In this document: piece after piece, positions 1 to 12,224 of the stretch
How the letters are laid out: every line of letters begins with the position of its first letter
Position numbering within the stretch: the first letter of the stretch is position 1
Source of the DNA: Cenococcum geophilum 1.58
Taxonomy: Eukaryota > Ascomycota > Dothideomycetes > Gloniales > Gloniaceae
DNA length: 64,000 nt
NCBI GenBank assembly: GCA_001692895.1
Contig: KV748180.1
Span: 5,051,805 to 5,115,804 of the forward strand
Direction: 5' to 3'
Made by a program: the position numbers and the translations under genes
The notes under the pieces: model-generated
The model's input: only the letters and a program-made list of their open reading frames with translations
Database searches by the model: none
What the model was told of the DNA's origin: nothing

Positions 1-2658
1 AGCAGGCCGGTCGGTCTAGGTCTGATGGTCTGATTAGTAATAATTGCACCACTGAAATGGATTCATTAGACTGATGGCGTTGCAGTAGATATGGCTATTT
101 CTCCTATTATATACACGCTCCTACACTACCAGGCCTCTCATTAGCCACTGTTTTTGAAGCTGATCAGCCCCAACGGTCTTAGGTGATAGTTGATTGCGCT
201 CGTCTGTAATTATTTTCTTTGCCTGGCTAAAAACTCTCTCGCACTTGGCACTTATACCAGGAATAAAGAAGAGATCTAGTGCCATCTAATAAAAAACTAG
301 ATATTTAGATTGATGCCAGCTCCACCACCTAAGAGGATTCGCGACGTCAAAATTTTCAGCATAGATTGTCCGCGTTTAAAAAAGGTTAAGCTCGCTAGCT
401 GTCTTAGCCTTCTTCTATTGCGCATTTAATGCGTTAATTGATCTTTTCCTAAATAAAAAATATTCATTAACTTTAGAGTCAATTCCGCTGTCATCGTCCT
501 CTAAAAGTCCAGCTTGAGCTTAAGCCTCAACTTCAGCCTGCCGCTAATATTCATTGAATAGACCATAAACGGCTGACTGCATATCCTTATGCCATTGCGG
601 CTTCTTTATCGCCTTTTCCCAGTATCGCTTAAAATAGTCGTAGCTATAGGATGGGTAAAAAGCTAGGGCAGCTCAATAGACAGGTGTTATATTTAATTTA
701 ACGTAGTACTCTTTAAGCTTCGCCCATCCGCAGTCAATACCAGACTTAAAATATAAGGCTTTTTCCAGCTAAGTATCCTCCGCAGCCCGCTTAAATTTCA
801 TAAACATATAGTCTATTGTCTTAAGCGTCTCTTATACTACGCTATAGCCTCCTTCAGCATCTGGTTTATTGGCGTTACCCTCTATAGTTTTTGTAAAGAT
901 ATAAAACAGCTTTAAAAACTTATAAAAACGTTCCAATTTAGCCTAGTCGTTAGCGCTAAGAAAGTCTTTCGTTAGGTTACAGTAATTAAGGTCGTTTTTA
1001 AGCTTTTACCAGCGGGACTAATAGAGCTCAATAGCGCTATAAAGCTTAAGTGCTAAATAATACGTAAGCAAAAGAAAGTAATAGTACGTTATAAACTTAG
1101 CGCGTTTAATTATAATGTAAACAGAATTCTAGCGTGTTTTGCCATTAATAAGGACCTCTATAGTGAAAATAACATCGTCACCTACGAGTTCTCTTTATAG
1201 ACGCCGAAGAATTTATTATTATTAGTCTATTTAGCAAATGTATAAAATAAGGTTGTAAAGCCTACTAACAGCTCCTTTTTTAGCCTAAATCTTAAAACTA
1301 AATTTATCGCTAACCTTATAAAGCTCCGCCTCAAACTTACTAATATTTATGCTAAAAATAACAGCCCTAATAATAAGGTTAATAATATAGCTAATATAAC
1401 GTAAGCGGCGTTAGCTAATATTTATTAGATACTACCTAGCAAGAGTCTCTAAACAGGTGTTATTGCTATCAGCATTATTAAGCATAAAATATCCAAGCTT
1501 TAAGTTTAATTCGTATTAATCGATTACCTCTTTAATATAAAAGGCGATATTTTTACCAGAATGTGGACTAATAAGGCGCGGCAGTCTAAGAAGGATATTA
1601 CGTTTTTAACTAGCGATGTTAATAAAGTAGCTAATAATTCTAATGTAGTTAAACCTATTTAAAGCAGTTTATAGATTAAAGCTTAAATAAATAGAGCTCT
1701 TCGCGTTTTTAACAAAGTTAAAAATAATCTGTTGCTAGCGTTTAAAGCCTTAACAGATCCATAAACAAACTATAGTGTAGTGCTTTAGAACTAGTTGACT
1801 TATAAGCTCTTTACCGTTCGCTATTAGCCACTAAAGTTATTTACTAGATGCTTGCTAAAAAGTAACGTCTTTAAGGATAATCCAGTTTATAAAATAAGCT
1901 TTCTAAGCCACTTTATTAAAGTAAAAGGCGAGCTAAAAACTTAAGCTAGCCTACTGTAACAAAAAACGTAAAAAAAAAATGCTAATAAAGCTGCTAAAGT
2001 AAATTAAGTCTATTAGTTTAAACTGCGCTAACCAAATTCTGTAATTTAGTGTACGTAAAGCAAGTGCTTTACTGCGTGAGCTGTCTCTAACAAGGCATAT
2101 AAAGCTGTTAAATAGCTCTTTTTTTTATAGCAGGCCTTATAAAGCTAGTAACGTACTCCGCCGTATTCTAAATTCGCCCTATACTGATAAATCCACAACT
2201 CCTTAATTTTTGTACTAATGACCCGTTTATAACAAGGCCTCCTTTTAGCATCTATAAGCTGTTTGCCATTATACCATATATTCTCCCAATTAATATCAAA
2301 TTTGCATTATAAAGTATCCGTTTCGTTGTCTGGTGTAGCTTTAAAGGTAGTAAAAGTGGGGCTAAAGCCATCATTAACACGCGTAGGAAGAGGTGATTAG
2401 AATAGAAAAAACTGCGATATAGATAGTATAGGGCTTAAAGCCCTACTAAAAGGCATAATAGCGCGAGAGTAAGTATATTAAAGACGGATAGTAATAGTTT
2501 AGTATATTATAAAAGCCGTAGATACCTTATAGTGTCGTAGCCTAGGGCCCTAGGCAATAGCATAAACGATATTACGGACGATTAAGCAAATTAATTACTT
2601 TCTGCTAGGTCGACCTGGCAGAACCTTATTAGCTAAACCTGACATATATTATATAACT
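1..2658 (-). mobile_element. hAT DNA transposon remnant, left part (split by Gypsy 1)
   Basis: This is a heavily RIP-mutated class II element carrying a minus-strand hAT transposase. The window opens inside or at the edge of its transposase-3' end, where GGTCT-containing words are repeated (about positions 8-35). Similar GGTCT words recur at 10740-10830, the other side of the Gypsy 1 insertion. The element is interrupted after 2658: the five bases ACTTA at 2659-2663 are repeated at 10705-10709, so 2658 and 10710 were adjacent before Gypsy 1 arrived. The outer terminus and the 8-bp hAT target duplication cannot be seen. Confidence 0.75.
121..2456 (-). pseudogene. hAT-family transposase, RIP-inactivated
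   Basis: The transposase would cut and rejoin the element's terminal repeats. The frame can start at the minus-strand ATG at 2454-2456 (MPFSRALSP...). Near its N-terminus (about 2030-2330) it shows a BED-finger-like region with W, CYK and H...H spacing. The C-terminus (121-290) is the hAT dimerisation signature: FFIPGISAKCERVFS followed by a stretch ending LQKQWL, just before a TAG at 121-123. The span of about 780 codons fits hAT transposases. Numerous TAA/TAG codons and a net length that is not a multiple of three show it is dead. Family assignment is firm from the C-terminal block. I did not resolve the catalytic D, D and E. Confidence 0.8.
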
Positions 2659-2663
2659 ACTTA

Positions 2664-3084
2664 TATTACAGACGCTTTAAGTATAATGTTACGACTACTT
2701 GGAGAAGAGTTAGAAGAAGCTAGTTGGTTAATATAGGCACGGTCTAAGATGGAACCAGTGGAACTATATAACGAGGAATGGTAAGCAGAGTCACGTGATG
2801 TAATCTGTGTAATCTATATAATCTGTAAGATCTATAATAGAGTGAATGGAGCAGACAGAGCAGACAGAGTAATGACTTTCTTAGGAGTACGGTTGTGTAT
2901 TTAAGGACCCTTAGTCCCTACCTAGATAGTTCCTTCCTTATAGTAATTCTTAGAATATAATTAGAGTTAATCTATTAGGCAACTACTCCACCAGTTATTA
3001 TTACGTTGTTAATTTACTTATAATACCTATATACCTAGCCCATTAACAAGTCTACCGTAGTCTTTACTACAAGGCTTTATTACA
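2664..3084 (+). repeat. Gypsy 1 5' LTR
   Basis: 421 bp, beginning TATTACAGACGC (ancestrally TGTTAC...) and ending CTTTATTACA. It pairs end to end with the 3' LTR at 10284-10704. The same LTR family, in reverse orientation, bounds Gypsy 2. A candidate TATA-like TATTTAAGG lies near 2897. Confidence 0.93.
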
Positions 3085-3124
3085 CAATTACTACCATAGT
3101 TATAGTTTTAATAAGTTAAATAAT

Positions 3125-4290
3125 ATACCACTAAAAGCAGCCACCACAACGCTATTGACGGCGGCAACTACGTTAGGATTAGGTAACAACACTAGTATAG
3201 TAGACATTAATTTATAACAACCTATAACAGTAGGACAGTTATAAATAATAGTTAATTAGTTAACGGGAGATAATACGGCACTTAAAAATAGGATTAATAG
3301 GATAGGAGCAGCAAAAGTTAAGTTACTATTAATTAAAAGATTCTTAGGAGAAAGATTAAAGCTTAAAGGATTCCTTACGTAAATACACTTTAAGGTTATA
3401 TAGAAAGGAGTAAAGCTAGCAATAATTATGGATTAAGTAGTATATATAGGATTATTCCTATTAGAAAAAGCACTTAAATAGTTTAAGCCTTACCTAACAG
3501 AGATATAAGTAAATAGAATAATAACAACGAACTAGGAAGTACGGTTTATATTTTTAAGCTAGAATGGATTTATAGAGCAACTTATACAAATATTTAGGGA
3601 CTTAGAAGCAATAACTACAGCGAAAAAAAAGCTTTAGGACTTAACGCAACGGACTTTAGTAATTAAGTACACAATATAATTCCAAACACTAGCTATATAA
3701 CTTAAGTAGAATAATAAGGCGCTTATAGCATAGTATAAATAGGGACTTAAGGCTAAAGTCTAGGACGTAATTATTCTAATAGAAGATGCGGACACTCTAA
3801 GGGAATTAATAGATTAAGTGATTAAGATTAACAATAGGATCTTCTAAAGGGAACAGGCTAAGAGAGGCTAAAACAGAGTTCTATAGTTATATAAGGCGTA
3901 GAGTACGCAATAACTAAAGCTAAGTTAGAAACTATGGTATAGCGCAGAGCTAATAGACCTAAGTAGTACTAAAGAAGCCTATAAGAGATAGAGTAAGAAA
4001 CTATAAAAACCTAAAGGTTAAGGATCTAGTAATTATAGGACTAAGAAGCAGAGGCCAAACTAGGGATCTTAACAGCAGAAGACGTTTAGGCGGACTCTAT
4101 AATAAAGTTAATAGTTTAGAAACGGAGCTTATATAAATTATGAAAAATAGGGTTACTTTATAAGGGATTATAAAGATAGTTAGAGTCACTATATAATAAA
4201 GGGAACTAGACTAGTAGTATGTAACATATATATATAGAGGGATAATAGTATACTATAAGGAATAAAAGAATATTTAATTAAAAGTTTTAC
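3125..4290 (+). pseudogene. Gypsy 1 gag, start codon lost and zinc knuckle destroyed
   Basis: Gag would form the virus-like particle and bind the RNA. The likely initiator is at 3125-3127, now ATA. The homologous Gypsy 2 gag retains ATG followed by the same PLKAAT sequence, so ATG to ATA is a RIP change. The frame reads through recognisable gag blocks to a CCHC knuckle at about 4130-4171. There all four ligand positions (Y-x2-Y-x4-Y-x4-Y) are tyrosine, as C and H codons become after RIP (TGC/TGT to TAC/TAT, CAC/CAT to TAC/TAT). Many TAA/TAG codons interrupt the frame. The 3' boundary with pol is uncertain. Confidence 0.8.
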
Positions 4291-7200
4291 GTTTTGTTAT
4301 AACAACACATGCCAAATTTATAAAGACGCTAAGTATAGTGTAAGCTATTAGCCATAAGAGCTAGAATTAAAAGGACTTAAAGGAACTAAAGAGTTAGATA
4401 AAGAATAAGATTAACTCTATAAGCTAAATTAAGATATTACAGCAATATACAGATAAAGATTAGTAATAATAATAATAGAGTTGGAGTACTTATTAATTAA
4501 CAGCGATAAGGATAGTAAAGGAACTAACTAGAGGTATCTAAACCTTAATAGCGCAATAGAAGCAGAGACTAAGACCGCTATAGAGTAAGGTTTAGTAACG
4601 GGTATTATAATACTATTAAATACGGCATCTATCGCTTTATAAGACGGAAGGAGTAATATCTAGGGACGATTAAGCAAGCAGACAACTACTAGTGCTAGCT
4701 TACCACTTAATAAAGGCAAAAGGCTAAAGGCTTAAGATTCTTAAGATAAGATAAAAGACGACCAAGATTCTTAAGACAAAATAAGGTAAGCTTAAAGACC
4801 TATAATAAACAGAAACCGATAGAGCAGAGCAGTAGCTTAGTTTAAGGATATACAAATAAGCTTAGGACAAGAATTCCCAACGGCATAAGACTTTTAAGAC
4901 AAGATAAGTAAAATCTAGGACTCTTAAGATAAGATAAGGACACTAGTAAAGCCTAGTTAAACTAAGGCTAGAGCTAAGCTTAAGTTAGAAGCAAGCTTAG
5001 GATTAAGTAATCTAAGGGGTTAAGAATTCGGAGTATAAATTAGAACACCTATAAGTAAGAGGCAAGGAGCTTCTTTATAGATTAGAGAATCTACAGCGCA
5101 AATAGCGATTAGACTAGGAGACAGATATATAGACCTAGAGGACTTACTAGGGGAACACAGTGTTTAGCCTAAAGATTAAAAAGTTAATACTAAGATTAAG
5201 AAGTATAAAGACTTTAAGGATCTACTTATAAGACGCAACGTAAAAGAAACCATAGAGGAGTTTAGGGCAAAAATTACCTTATAGCAAGAATAGAAACTAG
5301 ATAAGAGATCTAGTATATTAGGACGTATAAGGGACAGAGCATTAGTATAAAGAGTTACCAATAGGCCTAGAATAGGCATACTAAGAGCTAAGTGGCTTAT
5401 TAAACTAGAATAAAAAGAGGATCTAGGGATTCCTACTAGGTTTAAAGAACGATATACTAAAGGCTGTTATAATACAGTAATAAAGAGATATTTCCTTACG
5501 GATAAGCCGTATATACTTAAGCAGCTGTACTAAAAGTGGTATAGGCAACGACATAATAATAAGTAGGAGGATTTCTATATATAGATGGACGAAAAAGTTA
5601 TCTAAGACCACCCAATTACAGAGAAGGCTATAACTTATATTAAGGGGGCCTTAATTATAACATTAAAGGATCTAGAGGAGTAATTAGAGGACTAGAGAAG
5701 TAAAAGGCAAATCTTAGTACCTGTAAATGAAGTCGCAACACTTAAATTAATATAAGAAAGGTTTAAACTCTAGAATAAAGATAAGCTAAGAGTTAACCCA
5801 AAACACTAAGTATATTATATACTATTATAGATAGTATGCGTGGATAATATATGCAATATATATAGAGCACTAAAGGATAAAAATCGGAAGTATCTAATAA
5901 GAATATATTAGATAACGGATAAGGCGAAATATTAAAACACTAAGTATATACATGGTTAGCACCTAGTAGAAGTTTAAGAATAAGGGGATTTAATATTATA
6001 ACTAGGAAGATTCCTTATAGAAAAATGCCTAGATAGATAATAATGGTAGGAATATCTAGAGAACACCTATCTATGGCATATTAAAGATAAAAAGCAAACT
6101 AAGTATTAGCCTAAGTTAAACTAAGTATAAACAGGATCTAGCAGCTAATAGTTAGAAAAAGTAGAGGCCTATAGGACTAGAGGGAGCTAGTGGTAAAACC
6201 TTAGACTTTTAAAGGAATTTAAGGACAACACCTAAATTTACGAGTTAAGTGGTAAGATTAATAGTTTAAGGCATTAATAGATAGTAGAGTAATAAGGAAC
6301 CACATCTTGCTAGCAGTAGTTAAAAAAATGGGGTTATTATATAGACAGAAGGAACGTCCTTACCTATTAGTAATGATTTTAGGAGATCTAATAGCCTACG
6401 GAGGAGGCATTATTAATCTTAAAACAGGACCTATTTAGTTAACCATTAAAGGAAGATAAGTCGAGATGTCTTTTGATATATTACTATTGGGAAATAATAA
6501 GGCAGTATTAGGAATACCTTAGTTATAGGAATATAATCTAAAAATCAATTAGGTTATAGGTCAGGTTAATATTAGGGATACTTAACGCCGTAAGATATAA
6601 CAATAAGCTAAGTTAGTATAGTACTAAGTAGGAGCGACCTATAAAGAAACAGAAAAAGGGCTAAGCCATATACCAAAAAGATACTATAAGTATAGTAAGA
6701 AACTATAGTTACCTAAAAGTAAAAAGCTGTTAAAGTATGCAGTATAGGACTATAAGATAGAATTGGAACTAGGAATAAGTCTAAGGTTCTTTTTAATCTA
6801 TAAGCTTACTAAAGAAGAAGGTAGAGCATTAAAAGAATTTGTTTAAGAAAACTTACGAAAAGGATATATTAGACTATCGCAGTTATTAGTAGGATATCCA
6901 GTACTGTTTGTACCAAAAAAGAATGGTAAACTAAGGCTGTGTATTAACTATAGATAGTTAAATAGCATTACTAGGAAGGATAGGTATCCTTTACCCTTAA
7001 TTAGCGAAATTTAAGATAGGATTAGTAATGTATAAATCTTTACGAAGATAGATCTAAGATAGGCATACTATTAGATTAGGATTAAGGAAGGCGACGAATA
7101 AAAGGCAGCCTTTAGGTTAAAGGAAGGACTGTATAAACTATTAGTTATATAATTTAGGCTTATAAATGTACTAGTAACGTTCTAGAAGTGTATTAATAAT

Positions 7201-9570
7201 GTATTAGGAGAACATTTAGATGAATTTGTTATAGTATATCTTAATAATATTATTATCTACTTAATAAATAAGGAAGAGCACGGAGAATATATTAAATGGG
7301 TCTTAAAGAGACTATAGGAAGAATAGATGCTAGTAATAATTAAGAAATACGAGTTCTTTACTAAGAAGACTAATTTTGTTAGATTTATTATTAAACTAGG
7401 CCAACTTAGTATAGATCCAAAAAAGATTAAGGCTATAGTGAATTAGTAAGAACTAGAGAACGTTATATAGTTAAGATCGTTCCTAGGGTTTTGCAATTAC
7501 TGTAAAAGGTTTATAGCGTAATAGTTAAAGGATATTAAACTATTTACGCGATTAACAAAAAAAGAAGAACTATAGGTATAGGGAGAGGAATAGTAAGAAC
7601 TCTTTAGGAAAGTTAAAGAGTTATTTACCTAGGAGCTAGTTCTTAAGATCTACTAACTAGGGCTAAAGATGGTTGTAGAAATAGATATATTAGACTTTAT
7701 ACTAGGAGCATACTTTATATAAAAGCATCTAGATGGATAGCATCTAGTGGTATACTATAGTTGGAAGATAACACTACTAGAGTTAAACTATAATATCTAT
7801 AATAAGGAGTTGCTAGGTATAGTTATAGTACTAAAGAAATAAAGAGTATTCTTGCAAGGTATAGAAAAACCATTTATAGTTAAAACGGATTATAAGAACC
7901 TAATAGGATTCCTAATAATAAAGGAACTTAACTAAAGACAGGTTAGATGGGTAGAGATGCTTATAGAATACTATTTTAAGATTTAGTATACTAAGGGTAT
8001 AGACAACACATAAGCCGATGCGTTAAGTTAAAAAGCTAAACTATAAAATAATAATAAGCTATTAGGGGCTTTACTATAAAAGGATATAGATAGATTAATT
8101 AGGTACAATTACCTAAAAATTATAGCAATATAAGAGAATAAACTAGAAAAGAAAGTCTATAAGACACTAGGAAGCTTTTAGGTATAAAGAATTCTAGAAG
8201 CACAGCTAGAAGATCTATAGTTAGACGTATACGAAAATTAAGAAGCGAAGTATATCCTAAGAAGCATAGCAGAGTAGTTTATGAAGGACTTTTATAAGGG
8301 ACTAACTTAAGGACATAATAGAGCCACGGGCTTAGTGTTAAGACTCTAGGAGGAGTATATTATTAACGGAATCTAAAGGATAGCTAAAAGGGTCACTAAA
8401 GAGTGTCTAGATTGCTAAAGGAATAAACTAATAAGGCATAAGCCGTACGGAGGGCTACAACCTATTAAAATACTAGAGAGACCATAGGAGGTTATATTAT
8501 AGGACTTTATTATTAAGTTACTAAAATTAAGAGACCCTATTACTAGACAAGATTATAATATAATCTTAGTAATAATAGATAAGCTTACGAAGTGGGGATA
8601 CTTTATAGTATATACGGAAGAAATCTTAGCGAAAGATATCGCTAAAATCTATATTAAGGAAGTATTCGCAAGATATAGAGCACTAAGTAAAATCATATTG
8701 GATAGAGATCTAAGATTTATAGTAGCATTTTAGGAAATGTTCTTAGCAGAGTAAGAAGTCTAAGTAGTAACTTCCACTATATATTATCCGCAGATAGACA
8801 GTTAAACAAAAAGATTAAACTAGACACTAGAGCAGTATCTAAGGTATTATATTAATTACGCATAGAACAATTGGGTATTATTATTACTAGTTATATAGTT
8901 TATATACAATGCAATACTACAAGAAGAAATAGGTACGTTACCATTTAAGGCGAATTATGGATATAAGCTAAGAATATTATTATCGCCATATTAAGTAAAA
9001 AAAACGAGTAATAAAGCTAAGTAAAGAATGGAGACTTTAATAAATCTTTATATAAACCTTATAAAAATAGCCAAGGTAGTATAGCAAAGAATGAAAAAGT
9101 ACTATAATGCTAAGAGATCTAAGGGACCAGATCTTAAGGAGGGAGATAGAGTATGGCTACTACATAAAAATTTCAAAAGTTAACAACAAAGTAAGAAGTT
9201 GGACTACGTTAGACTAAAACCTTTTAAAATTATATAGAGGATTTCACCAGTTACATTTAAGTTAAACTTACTAGCTAAAATAAAGATTTATCCTATATAG
9301 TATATTGTAATACTAGAGCCAGTATATAGGAATATTAAGCTACTAGTCTACAAGGCAGACACGTATAGAGGTTAGGAAGAAGATAAATAGCAAGTTTTAA
9401 AAGTTATTAGCTATAAGGATATTAACAATAAAACATAGTATAAGGTTAAGTAGATAGGCTATACTAAGACTACCTAGGAGCTACTAGAGAATTTAAAAAA
9501 CGCTATAGGAAAGGTATAGGAGTATTAGAAGAGAATAGGTTAGGTAATATTAATAAGAAAGGATTGTTAA
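4290..9570 (+). pseudogene. Gypsy 1 pol (protease, RT, RNase H, integrase, chromodomain), RIP-killed
   Basis: This is the polyprotein for cDNA synthesis and integration. The protease LIDSR block lies near 6270-6560 (ancestral D-S/T-G). RT runs from about 6880 to 7300: it contains [17 protein letters not shown], and the active site reads VIVYLNNIIIY, so the YLDD box has both D codons mutated to N. An RNase H region follows to about 8030. The integrase zinc finger is near 8400 (CLDCQRNK-like with stops), and the DDE core is about 8500-8900. A chromodomain is legible at about 9390-9530 (VLKVISYKDINNKT, then WIGYTKTTWE-like with stops). The probable true stop is TAA at 9568-9570, by comparison with Gypsy 2. 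Confidence 0.88.
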
Positions 9571-10060
9571 AGAATAAGTTACCTAAGGGGGACCTAGAAA
9601 GAGCGACTGCCGAACTACTTAGAGTTGTTCCCCTTACTATAGGAGGAGAGCCAGTTCTCTCATTACTAAGTTCCTGTAGACCTTATTCTATAAGTTTCCA
9701 CTCCTTAAAACGGACCTTCTTACGCACTTTCTTAAGACGAATTAGTTAAGCAGAGGCAGCAAGACGGGAGTTAAGAGCCCGCTGTTAAGCATTAGCAGCC
9801 TCCTTCTTAGCATTATATAAACGATAAAGTTCCGCCAAAGTAATGGATAGTTTATTATTAAGCTTTATAGTAGTAGATTAAACACAAGACCCTATAATAA
9901 ATTACTTAGGGAACTTAGAAACTATTAAGAACTATAAAACGCGTATACTTAGCGTTAGGAATTAAACAAACATTATAAAACAATTAAACGTTTGCTTTAG
10001 TGCACTCTAAATAAAAAGAGGGTTACTGGGACAAAGGACTCGCCAATATAATATAAATTA
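9500..10060 (-). pseudogene. Antisense coiled-coil-like reading frame in the 3' region of Gypsy 1
   Basis: Reading the minus strand between pol and the 3' LTR gives a protein-like frame of about 165-180 codons with only RIP-type stops. It contains KFPK, FIIGSC, KLNNKLSITLAELYRLYNAK and a lysine/arginine/alanine-rich, heptad-like stretch (RLKKVRKKVRFKEWKLI). The same frame, with the same landmarks, is present at the matching place in Gypsy 2 (27170-27700). The 3' end overlaps the chromodomain end of pol tail to tail. I do not recognise the protein. Conservation of the frame is partly explained by shared ancestry of the two elements, so coding status is an inference. Confidence 0.5.
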
Positions 10061-10265
10061 ACCCCTTTTTTATATAATAAGAACACGGAGATAGCATTAC
10101 CTTACTAAGCGATAGTATAGAAGAGACTATACGCGTATAACAAAGAGTTAAGGAAGAGGAAGAAACTTTAGGTATAATAAGTAATAATATTAACCAAATT
10201 AATTAAACGGACATTATACCTTTAGTAAATAACTTAGAGATATTTAGAATCTTTAAGGACGAAGA

Positions 10266-10283
10266 TAAAGAGGAGGGAGATAG
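10266..10283 (+). promoter_or_regulatory. Polypurine tract of Gypsy 1
   Basis: AAAGAGGAGGGAGATAG directly abuts the 3' LTR start at 10284, the normal position for the plus-strand DNA primer. Gypsy 2 has the equivalent tract at 26922-26939 on the minus strand. Confidence 0.85.
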
Positions 10284-10704
10284 TATTATGGACGCTTTAA
10301 GTACAATATTATAACTACTTAGAGAAGAGTTAGAAAAAGCTAGTTGGTTAATATAGGTACGGTTCAGGATAAAACTAGTGGAACTATATGACGAGGAATG
10401 GTAAGCAGAGTTATGTAATATAATCTATATAATCTGTATAATCTACGAGATTTATAATAGAGCGAATAGAGCAGACAGAGCAGATAGAGCAACGACTTTC
10501 TTAGGAGTATGGTTGTATATTTAAGGACCCTTAATCCCTACCTAGATAGTTCCTTCCTTATAGTAATTCTTAGAATATAATTAGAGTTAATCTATTGGGC
10601 AACCACTCCACTAGTTATTATTACGTTGTTAACTTACTTGCAATACCTATATACCTAGCCCATTAACAAGTCCACCGTAGTCTCTACTATAAGGCTTTGT
10701 TATA
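10284..10704 (+). repeat. Gypsy 1 3' LTR
   Basis: 421 bp, equal in length to the 5' LTR, beginning TATTATGGACGC and ending CTTTGTTATA. It is followed by the TSD copy ACTTA at 10705-10709. Confidence 0.93.
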
Positions 10705-10709
10705 ACTTA

Positions 10710-10859
10710 GACCTAAATTAACCCAGATAGACTATAGCGTGCGGTCTATCGGTCTAATAAAAATAGCTAGTCTGTTAGTTTACGGTCTAGCAGACCAACT
10801 AAGTCCGTTTATTAGACGGTCTATCTAATATAGATCCTTAAAGGATCTATATTACCTTA
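10710..10859 (-). mobile_element. hAT transposon remnant, right part
   Basis: This is the continuation of the hAT element beyond Gypsy 1. It is rich in GGTCTA/TAGACC words in both orientations, as in hAT subterminal regions. It includes a near-perfect inverted repeat around 10825-10853 (TAATATAGATCCTT and its complement). The exact terminus is not resolved. Confidence 0.5.
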
Positions 10860-11260
10860 AATAAAACCAGTATAGCTAATAGTTAGCGTTTAGCGAGCGA
10901 AGACGTCTTCTATTAACTAACTGCAGCCAATTAAGCCGCTTACTAGATGCTCACTAGAAAAGTATATACGCTAACTACAAAGCTATTAGCGCGCTTATCC
11001 TAATTGGGTAATTATATAGATCTAGTAAAGTTATAGAGTTATATTTTAAATTTTTAGTAGTATATATATATATATATATATAAATATTAGTATTACCTAG
11101 TCTTAAATCTACTTTATTTAACCTTAGATAGTATCTAAATATTATTAAATTTAATTAATACACTATAGAGGCTTTAAAGAAGGATAGTAGTAAAGGGATA
11201 CTATATAAACACCCTAATTAATACACAAATACTCCCTATTAATTAAGTTTAGTTTCTTCC

Positions 11261-11430
11261 TATCGGAATGTTAGTTATATAACGTAGTCACGAGACTATA
11301 AAGCGAGGCTAGCTAACCTAACCTTAGAGCAACCCCTTACTTCTAGACAATTAATTAACTACTAACTTTAACACTATATACGTATTATACAGTGATATTC
11401 GTGCCCGTTAATAAAGCGAGTATACTAACA
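11261..11430 (+). repeat. Copia A 5' LTR
   Basis: 170 bp, beginning TATCGGAATGTTAG and ending TATACTAACA. The partner at 23628-23797 begins TATTGGAATG and ends ACCGACA. The bases just inside (CTAATTAGTAG from 11431) resemble those just inside Copia B (11 of 11) and Copia C (CTGATTAGTGG), and are a candidate primer-binding site. I could not match a tRNA. Confidence 0.92.
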
Positions 11431-11784
11431 CTAATTAGTAGACGTATAGATTAGGAAATACGCAATAAGCTAGAGCTTAAAAACCGTACTAGTAATAGTA
11501 TACGGATTGCCTAGCCTTGTCTATTTTAGTTGCAGGAGAAAGCTATATTACCCTCAAAGCTTAAGACCACGTATTAGCTTAACTGCTAACGCGTTAGATC
11601 GCCTAGAGAATTATATCTTTACTTAAAGAAGATTACAACCTCCCTTAAGCTTAAGAGAATTTATACTGGCCTTACAGCTAATATAACAGATTACTAAGAA
11701 AATCGCAGTCTTACTAAGAATACTTTACAGGCCCAACGGCTGTAAAGGACGTACACACCCAAATACCCTCACCTCGACACCCTT

Positions 11785-11868
11785 ACCTTAACACCCTTAC
11801 CTTAACGACCTCAACCTTGACCTTAACCTTAACCTTAACCTTAACCTCAACCTTAAACTACAATATAT
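11785..11868. repeat. ACCTTA-type simple repeat in the Copia A leader
   Basis: Degenerate tandem CCTTAA/CCTTGA units (perfect run about 11819-11845) sit just upstream of the Copia A gag frame. The unit resembles but is not the common fungal telomere unit CCCTAA. The position inside an LTR element argues for a leader microsatellite, not an interstitial telomere. Confidence 0.8.
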
Positions 11869-11897
11869 ACAAAGACTAGCATACTGCTTTATATAAT

Positions 11898-12224
11898 AAG
11901 ATAGATCCTAAATAGAAGGAGAGAATTACTAAACATAGTTATGGGATTAATATAATAACTGCCTTAAAGGAAGACCTGGAAGAATATATAGAAACAAAAA
12001 TCTATAAGTATACATATAAGAACTTTACGGATTATATATTATAGTCGCTATTCTAAGAAAAATTTAAAGGCTTTACTATTAAGGACTTTAGAAAGATACG
12101 CTCTATTATTAGAGTAAAGCTCTATACTTACCTACTCTAAAGAGGAGTATATATCGCCATATATAGCAATAGATACCCACTTTACAAGGTTCTGTATAAT
12201 GTTTTTATAGAAGAGGAACCTTAT
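11898..12224 (+). pseudogene. Copia A gag, N-terminal part (cut by Copia B)
   Basis: The frame reads KIDPK, then SYGINIITALKEDLEEYI and YSNRYPLYKVLYNVFIEEEP. It is interrupted at codon EEEP-Y by Copia B, and resumes in frame after 18226 (KxIDKEIIGALKEVSP). The join across the TSD confirms both the frame and the insertion. No start codon is certain. A few RIP-type stops are present. Confidence 0.8.

Larger units (their letters stand above)
2664..10704 (+). mobile_element. Gypsy 1: complete chromodomain Gypsy (chromovirus) LTR retrotransposon, RIP-killed
   Basis: This is an 8,041-bp element with two 421-bp LTRs (2664-3084 and 10284-10704) and a perfect 5-bp TSD, ACTTA, at 2659-2663 and 10705-10709. 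The plus-strand order is gag with a zinc knuckle, protease, reverse transcriptase, RNase H, integrase and a C-terminal chromodomain, which is diagnostic of chromoviruses. A polypurine tract abuts the 3' LTR. Between pol and the 3' LTR lies ~700 bp with an apparent antisense reading frame. The two LTRs differ mainly by transitions, as RIP predicts. It is inserted in the hAT element. Confidence 0.95.

Noticed and set aside
5176..5611. Two minus-strand open frames of 62-67 codons
   Set aside because: They lie opposite the plus-strand pol frame of Gypsy 1, have low-complexity Leu/Ile/Ser composition and show no conserved blocks. Shadows of an AT-rich gene.
11785..11868. Interstitial telomere
   Set aside because: The unit is ACCTTA/CCTTAA with CCTTGA variants, not CCCTAA, and it lies in the leader of a complete LTR element.
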